Source: an uncultured Pseudomonadota bacterium (lineage in GTDB: Bacteria; Pseudomonadota; Gammaproteobacteria; Xanthomonadales; Ahniellaceae). From it: DNA of 15,690 nt. A model generated the notes under the pieces. The model saw nothing but the letters and a program-made list of their open reading frames with translations, was not told the DNA's origin and did not search any database. Shown here in pieces: positions 1 through 7,329 of this stretch. Numbering within the stretch: position 1 is the stretch's first letter; every line of letters starts with the position of its first letter. The position numbers were made by a program, and so were the translations under genes. The stretch covers positions 1 to 15,690 of the forward strand of contig CALKUS010000093.1 in NCBI GenBank assembly GCA_937996755.1, given 5' to 3'.

Positions 1-667
1 CGTCCGGGTCCGCGATCGACGGCGCGTGCAGCACGAGCGCGCGGCCCGCGAGCACCGCCATCACGACGTTCGTGTGGTACTCGCCCGGCACCAGGTCGAA
101 GACGAAGCTCGCGGCGAGGCCGAACGCACGGTGCGTCGCCTCGACGCCGGCCATGTTCAATCGCTCGCTGAGGCCGTGGAAGCCGACGCCGCGCGCACGG
201 TCGACGATCAACGGGCCGGTGAGCTCGGTCACGACGCCGTGGTGCTGGTCCATGCGCTCGACCGCGCCGCCGCATTCGGCCGCGAGCGCTGCGACGATGT
301 CGTCGCGGCGCGACTCGCGCTGGCGGTCCGGGTGGCGCATCGCGCCGACGATCGCGCGCTTCGGCGTGCACGCGAACACGTTGTTCGGGAACACGGCGTC
401 CGGCGTGTCGGCCGCGCCCGGGAACACGTGCACGGGAATGCGCGCGAACTTGCGGATCGCGTCGGCGAGCACGGCGTGCTGCGCGAGCGCGCGCTGCGGG
501 TCGACGCCGAGCGCGAGGTCCATGTACGCGTTGTCGCTCGCCGACTGCGTCGACAGGCGGAAGCCATCGGGCCGCACGAGGAACACGGCGCGCGGCACGG
601 CGGGCGCCGTTGGCTGCAGGCGTGCGAACTCGCGCGCGAACACCTGCGGGTCGAGCGTGATGCTCAT
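1..667 (-). CDS. Amidinotransferase / arginine deiminase-related hydrolase, C-terminal part outside the window
   Basis: The frame opens at ATG 667 and stays open to base 1, giving 222 residues; the C-terminus lies outside the window. The sequence fits the guanidino-group-modifying superfamily (arginine deiminase-like, CtlX or dimethylargininase-like). Visible landmarks are PDAVFPNNV at residues 89-97, ELTGPLIVDR at 148-157, FHGLSER at 163-169 and EYHTNVVM at 196-203, where H198 would be the catalytic histidine. The catalytic cysteine expected near the C-terminus is not in view, so activity cannot be judged. Members hydrolyse arginine, citrulline or methylarginine-type substrates in the cytoplasm; the substrate here is unknown. 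The start codon overlaps the dusA stop by 4 nt (ATGA), which suggests translational coupling to dusA. The superfamily call is fairly secure, the exact enzyme is not. Confidence 0.8.
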   Translation of the reverse strand, partial: MSITLDPQVFAREFARLQPTAPAVPRAVFLVRPDGFRLSTQSASDNAYMDLALGVDPQRALAQHAVLADAIRKFARIPVHVFPGAADTPDAVFPNNVFACTPKRAIVGAMRHPDRQRESRRDDIVAALAAECGGAVERMDQHHGVVTELTGPLIVDRARGVGFHGLSERLNMAGVEATHRAFGLAASFVFDLVPGEYHTNVVMAVLAGRALVLHAPSIADPD

Positions 668-1656
668 GCGGCCTCGCGGTCGAGCGGCACGCGCGTCGCG
701 GCATATGCGCGCTCGACGGCATCCCAGCCCGCATCGTGTTGCGACGCTTCGGTGCTCAGCACGCGGCGCCAGGCGCGCGCGCCGTACTCGCCCTGGAACA
801 GGCCCACCAGGTGGCGCGTGAGGTGGTGCAGGCGCTCGCCGCGCGCGCGCAGCGCGTGCGCGTAGGGCGCGAGGCGGTCGAGGACCTCGCGTCGCGTCGG
901 CAGCACGCGGCCCGGCGCGAACAGCGCGGCGTCCATCTGCGCGAGCACGTAGGGATCGTGGTACGCCGCGCGCCCCACCATCACGCCGTCGACGTGGTCG
1001 AACTGCGCGAGCGCGCCCGCGACGTCGACGATGCCGCCGTTGATCGCGATCGCCAGCCGCGGATGCTCGCGCTTCAGGCGATGCACGCGCTCGTACACGA
1101 GCGGCGGGATCTCGCGGTTCTCCTTCGGCGACAGGCCCTTCAGCCAGGCCTTGCGCGCGTGCACGACGAACGTGTCGCAGCCGGCCGCGGACACCGTCGC
1201 GATGAACTGCTCCAGTGCCTCGTACTCGTCCTGGTCGTCGACACCGATTCGGCATTTCACGGTGACCGGGACGCGCACCGCCGCGCGCATCGCGGCGACG
1301 CAGTCGGCGACGAGCGCCGGCTCGCGCATCAGGCACGCGCCGAAGCTGCCCGACTGCACGCGCTCGCTCGGGCACCCGACGTTGAGGTTCACCTCGTCGT
1401 AGCCGTGCTGCTCGCCGATCGCCGCCGCCTGTGCCAGCAGCGCTGGCTCCGAACCGCCGAGCTGCAGCGCGACCGGATGCTCGCTCGCGTCGAAGCCGAG
1501 CAGCCGCGCGCGATCGCCGCGGATCACCGCGTGCGCGTGGATCATCTCGGTGTACAGCCGTGCGTGCGGCGCGAGCAGGCGATGGAAGTACCGGCAATGC
1601 CGGTCGGTCCAGTCCATCATCGGCGCGACGCAGAGCGCGTGCGTGTGGCGTTGCAT
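664..1656 (-). CDS. dusA: tRNA-dihydrouridine(20/20a) synthase DusA
   Basis: This 330-residue flavoenzyme reduces uridine to dihydrouridine at positions 20 and 20a in the tRNA D-loop, using FMN and NADPH. The N-terminus has the family FMN-binding motif APMMDWTDRHCR at residues 11-22. The active-site cysteine is C95 in NLNVGCPS, followed by QSGSFGACLM typical of the DusA branch. Further family signatures are VTVKCRIGVDD, HARKAWLKGLSPKENR, INGGI and GVMVGRAAY, the last two in the phosphate-binding part of the TIM barrel. Length matches the family. The gene ends in a 4-nt overlap with the amidinotransferase-like gene and begins 28 nt after the glycosyltransferase fusion gene. There is no clear Shine-Dalgarno sequence; a TAGAAT box lies 6 nt before the ATG, suggesting a leaderless transcript. 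Confidence 0.95.
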   Translation of the reverse strand: MQRHTHALCVAPMMDWTDRHCRYFHRLLAPHARLYTEMIHAHAVIRGDRARLLGFDASEHPVALQLGGSEPALLAQAAAIGEQHGYDEVNLNVGCPSERVQSGSFGACLMREPALVADCVAAMRAAVRVPVTVKCRIGVDDQDEYEALEQFIATVSAAGCDTFVVHARKAWLKGLSPKENREIPPLVYERVHRLKREHPRLAIAINGGIVDVAGALAQFDHVDGVMVGRAAYHDPYVLAQMDAALFAPGRVLPTRREVLDRLAPYAHALRARGERLHHLTRHLVGLFQGEYGARAWRRVLSTEASQHDAGWDAVERAYAATRVPLDREAA

Positions 1657-1662
1657 CCCCGA

Positions 1663-1668
1663 ATTCTA
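1663..1668 (-). promoter_or_regulatory. Candidate -10 box (TAGAAT) for dusA, leaderless type
   Basis: On the minus strand GCTAGAATTCG ends 4 nt before the dusA ATG. TAGAAT matches the sigma-70 -10 consensus at 5 of 6 positions, and its distance puts the transcription start at or beside the start codon. No acceptable -35 hexamer is seen at 15-18 nt upstream. The same motif with one change precedes thiS. Functional assignment is inference. Confidence 0.4.
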
Positions 1669-1684
1669 GCGGAGGCCGCCGCAG

Positions 1685-2647
1685 TCAGTTGTGGATGAAC
1701 AGCGGCCGGTCGACGACGGCCGTGCGGGCCGAGCGCTTGCGCAGCTGCTCGAGGTATTCGGCGTCGTAGAAGAAGTCGTCGCCCTTCCAGGCCTGGCGCT
1801 CGACGAGCTCGCGCTTCGCGAGCCACGAGCCGAGGTCGTTGCCCGCGTCGATCATGCGCCAGCCCCAGTAGCTGTGCAGCATGCGGCACATCACGAGGTC
1901 GGCGTTTTCCGCCTGCAGCGCGCCGACCATCTGCTCGAAGTAGCCGGGCACGTAGTAGTTGTCGTCGTTGCTCAGGCCGATCAGCTCGCCCGTGCAGGCG
2001 GCGATACCGCGCTGGCGATACGGATGGCCCCAGCGGCCCATCGGCTTCTCGGTTTCGACCAGCTTGATGCGCGCGTCGCCCGTGCGCTCGACCAGCTCGC
2101 GCGCGGCGGCGTTCGGGCCGTCGGTGACGAACACGAGCTCCCAGTTGTCGTAGCGCTGGCGCTGGATCGACAGCATGAACGCCTGCATGCGGTCGGGCGC
2201 GTACTTCAGGCGCACCGCGAGCGAGACCTTCGGCTCCGGCTCGGGCTCCAGCCCCGCCGCCTGCAGCAGCTTGCGGTACAGCGTGCGGTTGTGGGTGCCG
2301 CGCGACAGCGGCGCGCGATGGTCGCCGCCGTACACGCGCTCGACCGCGGCCTGCGCCGCGACGCTGCGGCCGATGCCGACCTCGCACTGGAACACGATGT
2401 TCGGGATCGCCTCGCGGTGCTTCGCGACGAAATCGAGCAGGCGCTTCGCGTCCGCTTCGTTCGGCGCGCGCACGATGCCGAAGTCGTCGCGCGAGTCGTT
2501 GAAGATCAGGTCGAGGCGCTTGAGGACGTTGTCCTTGTCGCGGATGCGCGCGAGCTGCGGCGCGGAATCGGCCATGCACACCACGGCGCTCGGGCCGGGC
2601 AGCGGCGTGGCCTCGATCTGCGGGCGGGAATAGACGTGCGTCTTCAT
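1685..2647 (-). CDS. Fusion: CX5R tyrosine/dual-specificity phosphatase-like domain plus GT-A glycosyltransferase
   Basis: This 320-residue protein appears to have two parts. Residues about 18-135 resemble small dual-specificity phosphatase-like proteins: a strand-like AVVCMADSA, then LDLIFND, then QCEVGIGRS at 87-95, which is an exact CX5R phosphate-binding loop (C88, R94), followed by helical RTLYRKLLQAAG. A Glu/Pro-rich linker (EPEPEP, 134-139) leads into residues 140-310, a family-2-like GT-A glycosyltransferase: VSLAVRLKYAPDRMQAFMLS, then WELVFVTDG, then SNDDNYY with the metal-binding DD at 228-229, and KGDDFFYD near the end. No signal peptide or membrane segment is seen, so it is probably cytoplasmic. 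Donor, acceptor and phosphatase substrate are unknown. It starts 10 nt after the stop of the propeller diguanylate cyclase, with only a weak ribosome site. The general-acid Asp of the phosphatase half cannot be placed with certainty, so this half could bind phosphate without catalysis. Confidence 0.8.
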   Translation of the reverse strand: MKTHVYSRPQIEATPLPGPSAVVCMADSAPQLARIRDKDNVLKRLDLIFNDSRDDFGIVRAPNEADAKRLLDFVAKHREAIPNIVFQCEVGIGRSVAAQAAVERVYGGDHRAPLSRGTHNRTLYRKLLQAAGLEPEPEPKVSLAVRLKYAPDRMQAFMLSIQRQRYDNWELVFVTDGPNAAARELVERTGDARIKLVETEKPMGRWGHPYRQRGIAACTGELIGLSNDDNYYVPGYFEQMVGALQAENADLVMCRMLHSYWGWRMIDAGNDLGSWLAKRELVERQAWKGDDFFYDAEYLEQLRKRSARTAVVDRPLFIHN

Positions 2648-2657
2648 CGCTACCGTG

Positions 2658-5600
2658 TCAGCGCTCGCGCGAGCTCCAGCGCACGCGCATGTCGGGATGC
2701 TCGGCGAGCGCGGGCGCCGTGTCGTCCCAGACGGCGCCGACCGCGCGGTCGCGACCGCTTTCCTTCGCGCGGTACAGCGCCTGGTCGGCGAGCGTGAGCG
2801 CCTGGTCCAGGCTCACCAGCAGCGGGCGCGTGGGCAACCACGGCCACGTGGTCCAGCCGACCGAGCCCGTCACGACCACGTCGCGGCCGGCGAGCGAGAT
2901 GCGGCACTGGCGCACGGCGTCGACCAGTTGTTGCGCGAGCGTCGCCGGGTCTTCGCCCGATAGCAGCGGGCGCACGAGCAGGAATTCCTCGCCGCCCCAG
3001 CGCAGCGCGGAACCGGCGTTGCCGGCCCAGGCGCGCAGGCAACCCGCCGCCTGCACGAGCAGCTCGTCGCCGGCCGCGTGGCCGTGGCGGTCGTTGATGC
3101 TCTTGAACCAGTCGAGGTCGAGCAGGCACAGGAGCGAGCGCCCACCCTGCTCGCGCCGGCGTTCCAGCTGGCCGGCGACGTGCGCGGCGAAGTGGCGGCG
3201 ATTCGCGAGGCCGGTGAGCGGATCGGTGAGCGATGCCTGCTCGAGCTGGCGATTGAGCTCGCCGAGCGCGCGCGTGCGTTCGTCCACTTCGCGCGCGAGG
3301 GATTCCGCGCGCTGTGCGAGCCCGCGGCTGCGGCTGCGCGACCACGCCATCGCGAGCAGCGCGAACGCGAAGAGGTAGAGCCCGATCGCGAGCGGCGACT
3401 GCCAGCGCGGCACGGCCACGGCGAACGGCTGTTCGCGCGGGCCCGAGATCGTCCCGAACGCGTCGCGTGCCCAGACGCGGAACACGTAGTCGCCGGGCGG
3501 CACGCGCGCATAGGTGATGCCGGGCTCCGTGGTCCAGGCGCGCGGCGACGCGTCCAGCCCGACCAGCTGCGTGCGATAGCGCGTGAGGTGCTCGCGCTCG
3601 TACGACATGAGCGCGAACTCGAAGCGCACGGAGTTGTGCGACGCGGGGAGCAGCGCGCCCGGTGCGAGCGGCTCGTCGGGCTCGAGCACCACGGCCGAGG
3701 TCAGCAGCAGCGGCCGCGCGGGCTGCGGCGGCGGCTCGGCGGCCGGATCGAAGACGACGGCACCCGCGACGCCGCCAGCCCAGATCCGGCCGCGCTCGTC
3801 GACGTGCGTCGCGCGGTTGAACTCCAGCGCGGGCAGGCCGTCGTTCTCGTCGTAGCGCTCGACGCGCATGCGCGCGAGCGAGCCCGGTGCCGCGGGATCG
3901 GGCGTGAGGCGCAACGCGCCTTCGTAGCCGAACAGGTACACGCGGCCGTTGCCATCGTGCCGCAGCTGGTAGACCACGGCCATCGGCAGCGCGGGGCCGC
4001 TGAGCGCCTCGCACGCATTGCCGTCGTCGAGGTCGACGCGCGCGATGCCGCCGCGCGTCGCGATCCACAGCGACTGCGCGCCGGGCTCGCCACGCACGCG
4101 CAGGTCCATGACTTCCTCGTGCGGCAGGCAGTTGCCGGGCAGCGGCGTCCACCGGCCTTCGTGCCACGACTCGACGCCGCCTTCGCCGCCGGCCCACAGC
4201 GTGCGGCGGCCGCCGCGATCGCGCGACTCCGCGAACGTGCGCACCGCCGGGCCGAGGTGCTGCGGCCACTTCGCCAGCCGCGCCAGCTTGCCGTCGCGCA
4301 CCAGCGCGAGGCCGTGCCGTGCACCCAGCCAGACCTCCTCGTTGCCGTCGTCGTCGCGCGAAACGAGCACGGCGATGATCGTGTTCGCCGGGAAGTGCGT
4401 CTGCGTGCGGTCGATCGTGTCGATGCCGTCGCTGCGCCAGTGCACCAGCCCGCGATCGGTGCCCAGCCATACCGAGCCGTCGCTGGCGCGCGCGAGGTCG
4501 TAGACCTGCGCGCTCGCGATCGCCGGCGGGCCGAGCGGCTGCCACCGGCCGTCGCGCAACTGCACCGCGCCGCCGACCGTGCCGATCCAGAAGCCTTCCG
4601 TGCCGTCGGGGAAAGCGTTGCGACCGACGCCGCGCACCGAGCGCGCGGGCAGCCCGTGCCGCGTATCGATCACCGACCAGCGGCCGGCCTCGCGACGGAT
4701 CGCGCCCACGCCCTGCGTGCCGAGCCACAGGCGCGGCTGGGCGCGATCGCGATCGGTCAGCAGGATGCTGTAGATCGCATCGTCGGGCAGGCCCTGCGCG
4801 AGCGATTCGCGTTGCCAGCTGCCGTCGTCGCGGAAACGCACGAGGCCGCCGCGCTGCAGGCCCGCGAGCAGCACGGGCCTGCCCTCGTCGTCGACGCTCG
4901 GCACCAGCACGCTCGCGGTGGACGACGTGAGGCGCACGCCTTCGCCGTACACCACGAGGCGGTCGCGCGCGACGCGCGTGACGCCGTAGCCGGAAGCGAT
5001 CCACAGGTCGCGGCCGTCGGGGCCGCCGAACTGCGCGAGCGCGCGCGCGGTGTTCGCCGGCATGCCGTCCCTCATGCCCACGTGCCAGTCGGCGAGGCGC
5101 GCGTCGCCGTCCGGATCGTCGATGCGGTAGACGCCGTCCTGCAACGTCGCGACCCAGAGCACGGGTGCGTCGCCGTCGCCGCGCCCCGGCAGCACGGTCC
5201 ATGCGTCGAGCTTCGCGGCCGGTGCGAGCGCGCGGCAGCCGTCCGCGTTGCAGCGTGCGACGCCCTGCGGCGTCGCGACCCAGACGCTGTCGCGTGCCGC
5301 GGGCACGACGCCGCGCACCACGGTCACGGGCAGCCCGCGCGACGCGCCGAATGCCTCGATCGCGCTGCCGTTCCAGCGCAACAGGCCCCGCAGGTCGGAG
5401 CCGGCCCAGACGGCACCGTCGTCGGTCGCCGTGAGCGCGAGCACGTGCGGTGGCGCGTGGCTCGCGCCCGGGATCGGCACGCGCCGCCAGCGGCGGCCGT
5501 CGTAGCGCGCGAGGCCGTCCTCGGTGCCGGCCCAGACGTAGCCGTCGCGATCCTGCGCGAGTGCGTACGCGGTCGCCTGCGGAAGCCCTTCGTGCTGGCC

Positions 5601-5762
5601 GAGCTCGCGCCACGTCGTGAAGTCGGGCGTCGGCGCCGGCGTTTCGGGCGGGCCCATCACCACGGGCAACGCCGCACGCACCGGCACCACGATCGCCAGC
5701 AGGCTGGCGAGCACGGCACACGACACGACGAACGAACGGCGTCCCACCCCTGGCAACTGCAT
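2658..5762 (-). CDS. Periplasmic beta-propeller sensor diguanylate cyclase (reg_prop / Y_Y_Y / GGDEF)
   Basis: This 1034-residue membrane protein should make cyclic di-GMP from two GTP in the cytoplasm in response to a periplasmic signal. Residues 1-30 form a signal peptide ending in VRA. Residues about 50-700 contain at least ten propeller repeats of the type GYVWAGTEDGLARYDG, GSVWLGTDRGLVHW and GRIWAGGVAGAVVFD, as in two-component-regulator propellers. A Y_Y_Y domain follows (about 710-785; NSVRFEF, PGDYVFRVWARDAFG). One membrane helix lies at about 788-806, then a short coiled coil, then a GGDEF domain with LTDPLTGLANRR, DLDWFKSINDRHGH and the active-site variant GGEEF at 923-927. The RxxD inhibitory site expected just before GGEEF is absent (GNAG), so feedback inhibition through this site is unlikely. 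A GGGGGAG-like ribosome site lies about 9 nt before the ATG. It sits between another GGDEF gene and the phosphatase-glycosyltransferase gene. Confidence 0.93.
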   Translation of the reverse strand: MQLPGVGRRSFVVSCAVLASLLAIVVPVRAALPVVMGPPETPAPTPDFTTWRELGQHEGLPQATAYALAQDRDGYVWAGTEDGLARYDGRRWRRVPIPGASHAPPHVLALTATDDGAVWAGSDLRGLLRWNGSAIEAFGASRGLPVTVVRGVVPAARDSVWVATPQGVARCNADGCRALAPAAKLDAWTVLPGRGDGDAPVLWVATLQDGVYRIDDPDGDARLADWHVGMRDGMPANTARALAQFGGPDGRDLWIASGYGVTRVARDRLVVYGEGVRLTSSTASVLVPSVDDEGRPVLLAGLQRGGLVRFRDDGSWQRESLAQGLPDDAIYSILLTDRDRAQPRLWLGTQGVGAIRREAGRWSVIDTRHGLPARSVRGVGRNAFPDGTEGFWIGTVGGAVQLRDGRWQPLGPPAIASAQVYDLARASDGSVWLGTDRGLVHWRSDGIDTIDRTQTHFPANTIIAVLVSRDDDGNEEVWLGARHGLALVRDGKLARLAKWPQHLGPAVRTFAESRDRGGRRTLWAGGEGGVESWHEGRWTPLPGNCLPHEEVMDLRVRGEPGAQSLWIATRGGIARVDLDDGNACEALSGPALPMAVVYQLRHDGNGRVYLFGYEGALRLTPDPAAPGSLARMRVERYDENDGLPALEFNRATHVDERGRIWAGGVAGAVVFDPAAEPPPQPARPLLLTSAVVLEPDEPLAPGALLPASHNSVRFEFALMSYEREHLTRYRTQLVGLDASPRAWTTEPGITYARVPPGDYVFRVWARDAFGTISGPREQPFAVAVPRWQSPLAIGLYLFAFALLAMAWSRSRSRGLAQRAESLAREVDERTRALGELNRQLEQASLTDPLTGLANRRHFAAHVAGQLERRREQGGRSLLCLLDLDWFKSINDRHGHAAGDELLVQAAGCLRAWAGNAGSALRWGGEEFLLVRPLLSGEDPATLAQQLVDAVRQCRISLAGRDVVVTGSVGWTTWPWLPTRPLLVSLDQALTLADQALYRAKESGRDRAVGAVWDDTAPALAEHPDMRVRWSSRER

Positions 5763-5810
5763 CCGGCAGCGCTCCCCCGCGACGCGGCCAGCGTAAGGGT
5801 TTCGCGTCGA

Positions 5811-6872
5811 TCAGGCCATCACGACGCAGTTGCGGCCCTTCGCCTTCGCCTTGTAGAGCGCCTGGTCCGCCGCCTTCAACACGTCGTGTGCAGCCCGCCG
5901 CTCGCCGGCACGCAGCGCCCAGCCCAGGCTGATGGTCACCTTCACGTTGGCCGCGGGTCGCTTCTTCGGCGGCTCGTCGCGGCGGGTGCGCTTCACGGCG
6001 GCCGGCACGGCGATCTGCGTGCCCGCGACCGCCTCCCGTGCGCGCTCGCACCCTTCCGCGGCACGGCGCGACTTGCCGCCTTCGTACACGATGCAGAATT
6101 CCTCGCCGCCGTAGCGGAACGCCTGTCCGCCCGCCTGGCGGCGCAGCGTGCGCGCCACGACGCGCAGCACGATGTCGCCCGCGTCGTGGCCGTAGGTGTC
6201 GTTGAACTGCTTGAAGTGGTCGACGTCGACCATCGCGAGCGCGTAGCCGCCCGACACGCGCATCAGCGTCTCGTCGAGTGCACGGCGGTTCGGCAGGCCG
6301 GTGAGCCCGTCGACGAACGCCATGCGATAGCTCGCGTAGAGCACGGACAGCACGGCGATCGCGCCGGCCGATGCGAACCCGGCGAACGCGCGCGTGGCGT
6401 CCGCCTGCGCGAATGCGATCGCGGCGGCAGCAAGCACGAGTACGAGGCCGAACTCCATCGGCCGGCCGATGATCGCCCAGCGGCCCAGGCACAGCGCGGC
6501 CGCGATGCCCGTGACCAGTGCCGCGCCGCGCATCGGATCGAGCCCGAACGCGAGCCAGCGCGCGCCTTCGGCGAGGCCGTTGAAGACGTGTACCGGCGCG
6601 AACGCGCCGAGCGCCGCGAGCAGGCCGACGACGCCGAAGTAGATCGCGTTGCGTCGCGACAGCAGGCCCGGTTCGGGCAGCAGCGCGGCGGCGAGCAGCA
6701 CGAGCGGCGCGAAGCGCTGCGCGGCGAGCTGGAGGCGCGGCTCGGCCGCGGCCAGCGCGACGCACGCGGCGAGCAGCACGGCCAGCAGTTGCACGGTGCG
6801 ATTGCGGCGGAAGCCCAGCGCCAGCAGCAGCGCGATGCCGAGCAGAGCCTGGGCCGTGGCGGCGAGCGACAT
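5811..6872 (-). CDS. Membrane-bound GGDEF diguanylate cyclase
   Basis: This 353-residue protein has an N-terminal half of about six or seven hydrophobic segments (residues 4-182) and a C-terminal GGDEF domain (about 185-353). The domain shows FVDGLTGLPNRRALDE, MVDVDHFKQFNDTYGHDAGD and the active-site GGEEF at 255-259, so cyclic di-GMP synthesis is likely. The RxxD inhibitory site is missing (QAGG at the equivalent place). A strongly basic, proline-containing stretch at 294-309 (KRTRRDEPPKKRP) interrupts the region before TISLGWAL and is unusual for the family. I place the start at ATG 6872 because a hydrophobic helix begins at once; upstream codons back to 7025 read as non-coding, hairpin-rich DNA. 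No clear ribosome site is seen. It ends 48 nt before the propeller diguanylate cyclase, so both may share a transcript. Confidence 0.88.
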   Translation of the reverse strand: MSLAATAQALLGIALLLALGFRRNRTVQLLAVLLAACVALAAAEPRLQLAAQRFAPLVLLAAALLPEPGLLSRRNAIYFGVVGLLAALGAFAPVHVFNGLAEGARWLAFGLDPMRGAALVTGIAAALCLGRWAIIGRPMEFGLVLVLAAAAIAFAQADATRAFAGFASAGAIAVLSVLYASYRMAFVDGLTGLPNRRALDETLMRVSGGYALAMVDVDHFKQFNDTYGHDAGDIVLRVVARTLRRQAGGQAFRYGGEEFCIVYEGGKSRRAAEGCERAREAVAGTQIAVPAAVKRTRRDEPPKKRPAANVKVTISLGWALRAGERRAAHDVLKAADQALYKAKAKGRNCVVMA

Positions 6873-6960
6873 TCGTGGCGCGGATCGAAGGACGCGCGGC
6901 ACCCCCGCCGCGACCCGCGGCACCCTAGCACGCCCCGGACGCACGATCGTGCGACCGCTT

Positions 6961-7124
6961 CGCACCCCATGCGCCCCTTCGGAGCGGGGTGCGGTCGTAG
7001 CTTCTCGAGGGATCGGGACTGGCAACTGCGCAGTTCCAGGGAGGATGTCGTGGGAGGGACGAAAGTCCCGAACGGCGAGTGGCGCAAGGAAACTCGCAAA
7101 GCGGCAGATGGCTGAGTCGAAGCC
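6961..7124 (+). ncRNA. Candidate structured RNA or 5' leader, class unknown
   Basis: Successive stem-loops are readable on the plus strand. An 8-bp stem pairs 6961-6968 with 6986-6993 and contains a C(UUCG)G sequence. A stem at 7019-7039 has one bulge. GGGAC-GAAA-GTCCC at 7056-7069 is a perfect stem with a GNRA tetraloop. A 6-bp stem pairs 7075-7080 with 7092-7097. A 4-bp stem pairs 7110-7113 with 7121-7124. UUCG and GAAA loops make sense only in plus-strand RNA, so an rightward transcript towards the exporter operon is favoured. I compared it by eye with c-di-GMP-I, glycine, FMN, cobalamin, fluoride, SAH and ZTP riboswitches, RNase P and SRP RNA and found no convincing match. Existence as an RNA is inference. 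Confidence 0.35.
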
Positions 7125-7186
7125 GGATCACGCCCCAACCGCAATAAGTAGCCCATCCGTGCGACTGCCAGCGGAGACTGACGCCC

Positions 7187-7274
7187 ATTCCAGCCGCCCC
7201 CGTCGCCGTCACCGGACCCTCCCCCACCGGTCACACGGATCGTGTCACCCGACGGGCCGGGGTGCGGCTGGAAT
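7187..7274 (+). repeat. Long-range inverted repeat in the leader of the exporter operon
   Basis: ATTCCAGCCGC at 7187-7197 is the exact reverse complement of GCGGCTGGAAT at 7264-7274 (11 bp). CGTCG (7201-7205) and CGACG (7250-7254) can extend the stem inward, and a nearly perfect 8-bp hairpin GGTCACAC/GTGTCACC lies inside. The structure ends 55 nt before the adaptor gene, so it may act as an mRNA leader fold, an attenuator, or a decayed palindromic element. There is no T-tract for a standard terminator. Confidence 0.6.
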
Positions 7275-7329
7275 TCATGCCCACGATCGATCACGCTGGC
7301 CGCGCCGCGAAGGGCGCCGGAGACCGAAC

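Larger units (their letters stand above)
6873..7329. other. 457-bp intergenic region between divergent transcription units, hairpin-rich, no gene seen
   Basis: Open frames here lack coding character: their translations are rich in Arg, Ser and Pro and match nothing I know. The central part (about 7020-7190) is visibly less GC-rich than the neighbouring genes. It holds a perfect palindrome GCACGATCGTGC at 6941-6952, several hairpins at 6961-7124 and a long-range inverted repeat at 7187-7274, each listed separately or below. It must carry the promoters for the leftward GGDEF genes and the rightward exporter operon, but I find no box pair strong enough to name. Confidence 0.7.

Noticed and set aside
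6873..7025. N-terminal extension of the membrane GGDEF protein to an ATG at 7025.
   Set aside because: The added residues are Arg/Pro-rich and come from hairpin-rich intergenic DNA; the first membrane helix begins right after ATG 6872.
2650..7115. Very long open frames antisense to or out of frame with the GGDEF genes (about 1371 and 1345 codons), and a similar 1026-codon frame at 12156-15236.
   Set aside because: They run across several well-supported genes, are extremely rich in Arg, Ala and His, and show no domain; high GC removes stop codons in shadow frames.
7040..7140. c-di-GMP-I (GEMM), FMN or glycine riboswitch, suggested by GAAA and CGCAAAGC fragments and the GGDEF neighbours.
   Set aside because: The ordered conserved blocks of these classes are not present; only short pieces agree. 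A covariance-model search would be decisive.
6925..7227. A 100-codon minus-strand frame in the divergent spacer.
   Set aside because: It is translated from the structured region with no ribosome site, no recognisable domain and composition unlike the true genes.
6649..7329. Upstream extension of the adaptor lipoprotein frame.
   Set aside because: It would run antisense through the membrane GGDEF gene and hide the lipoprotein signal that begins at 7330.
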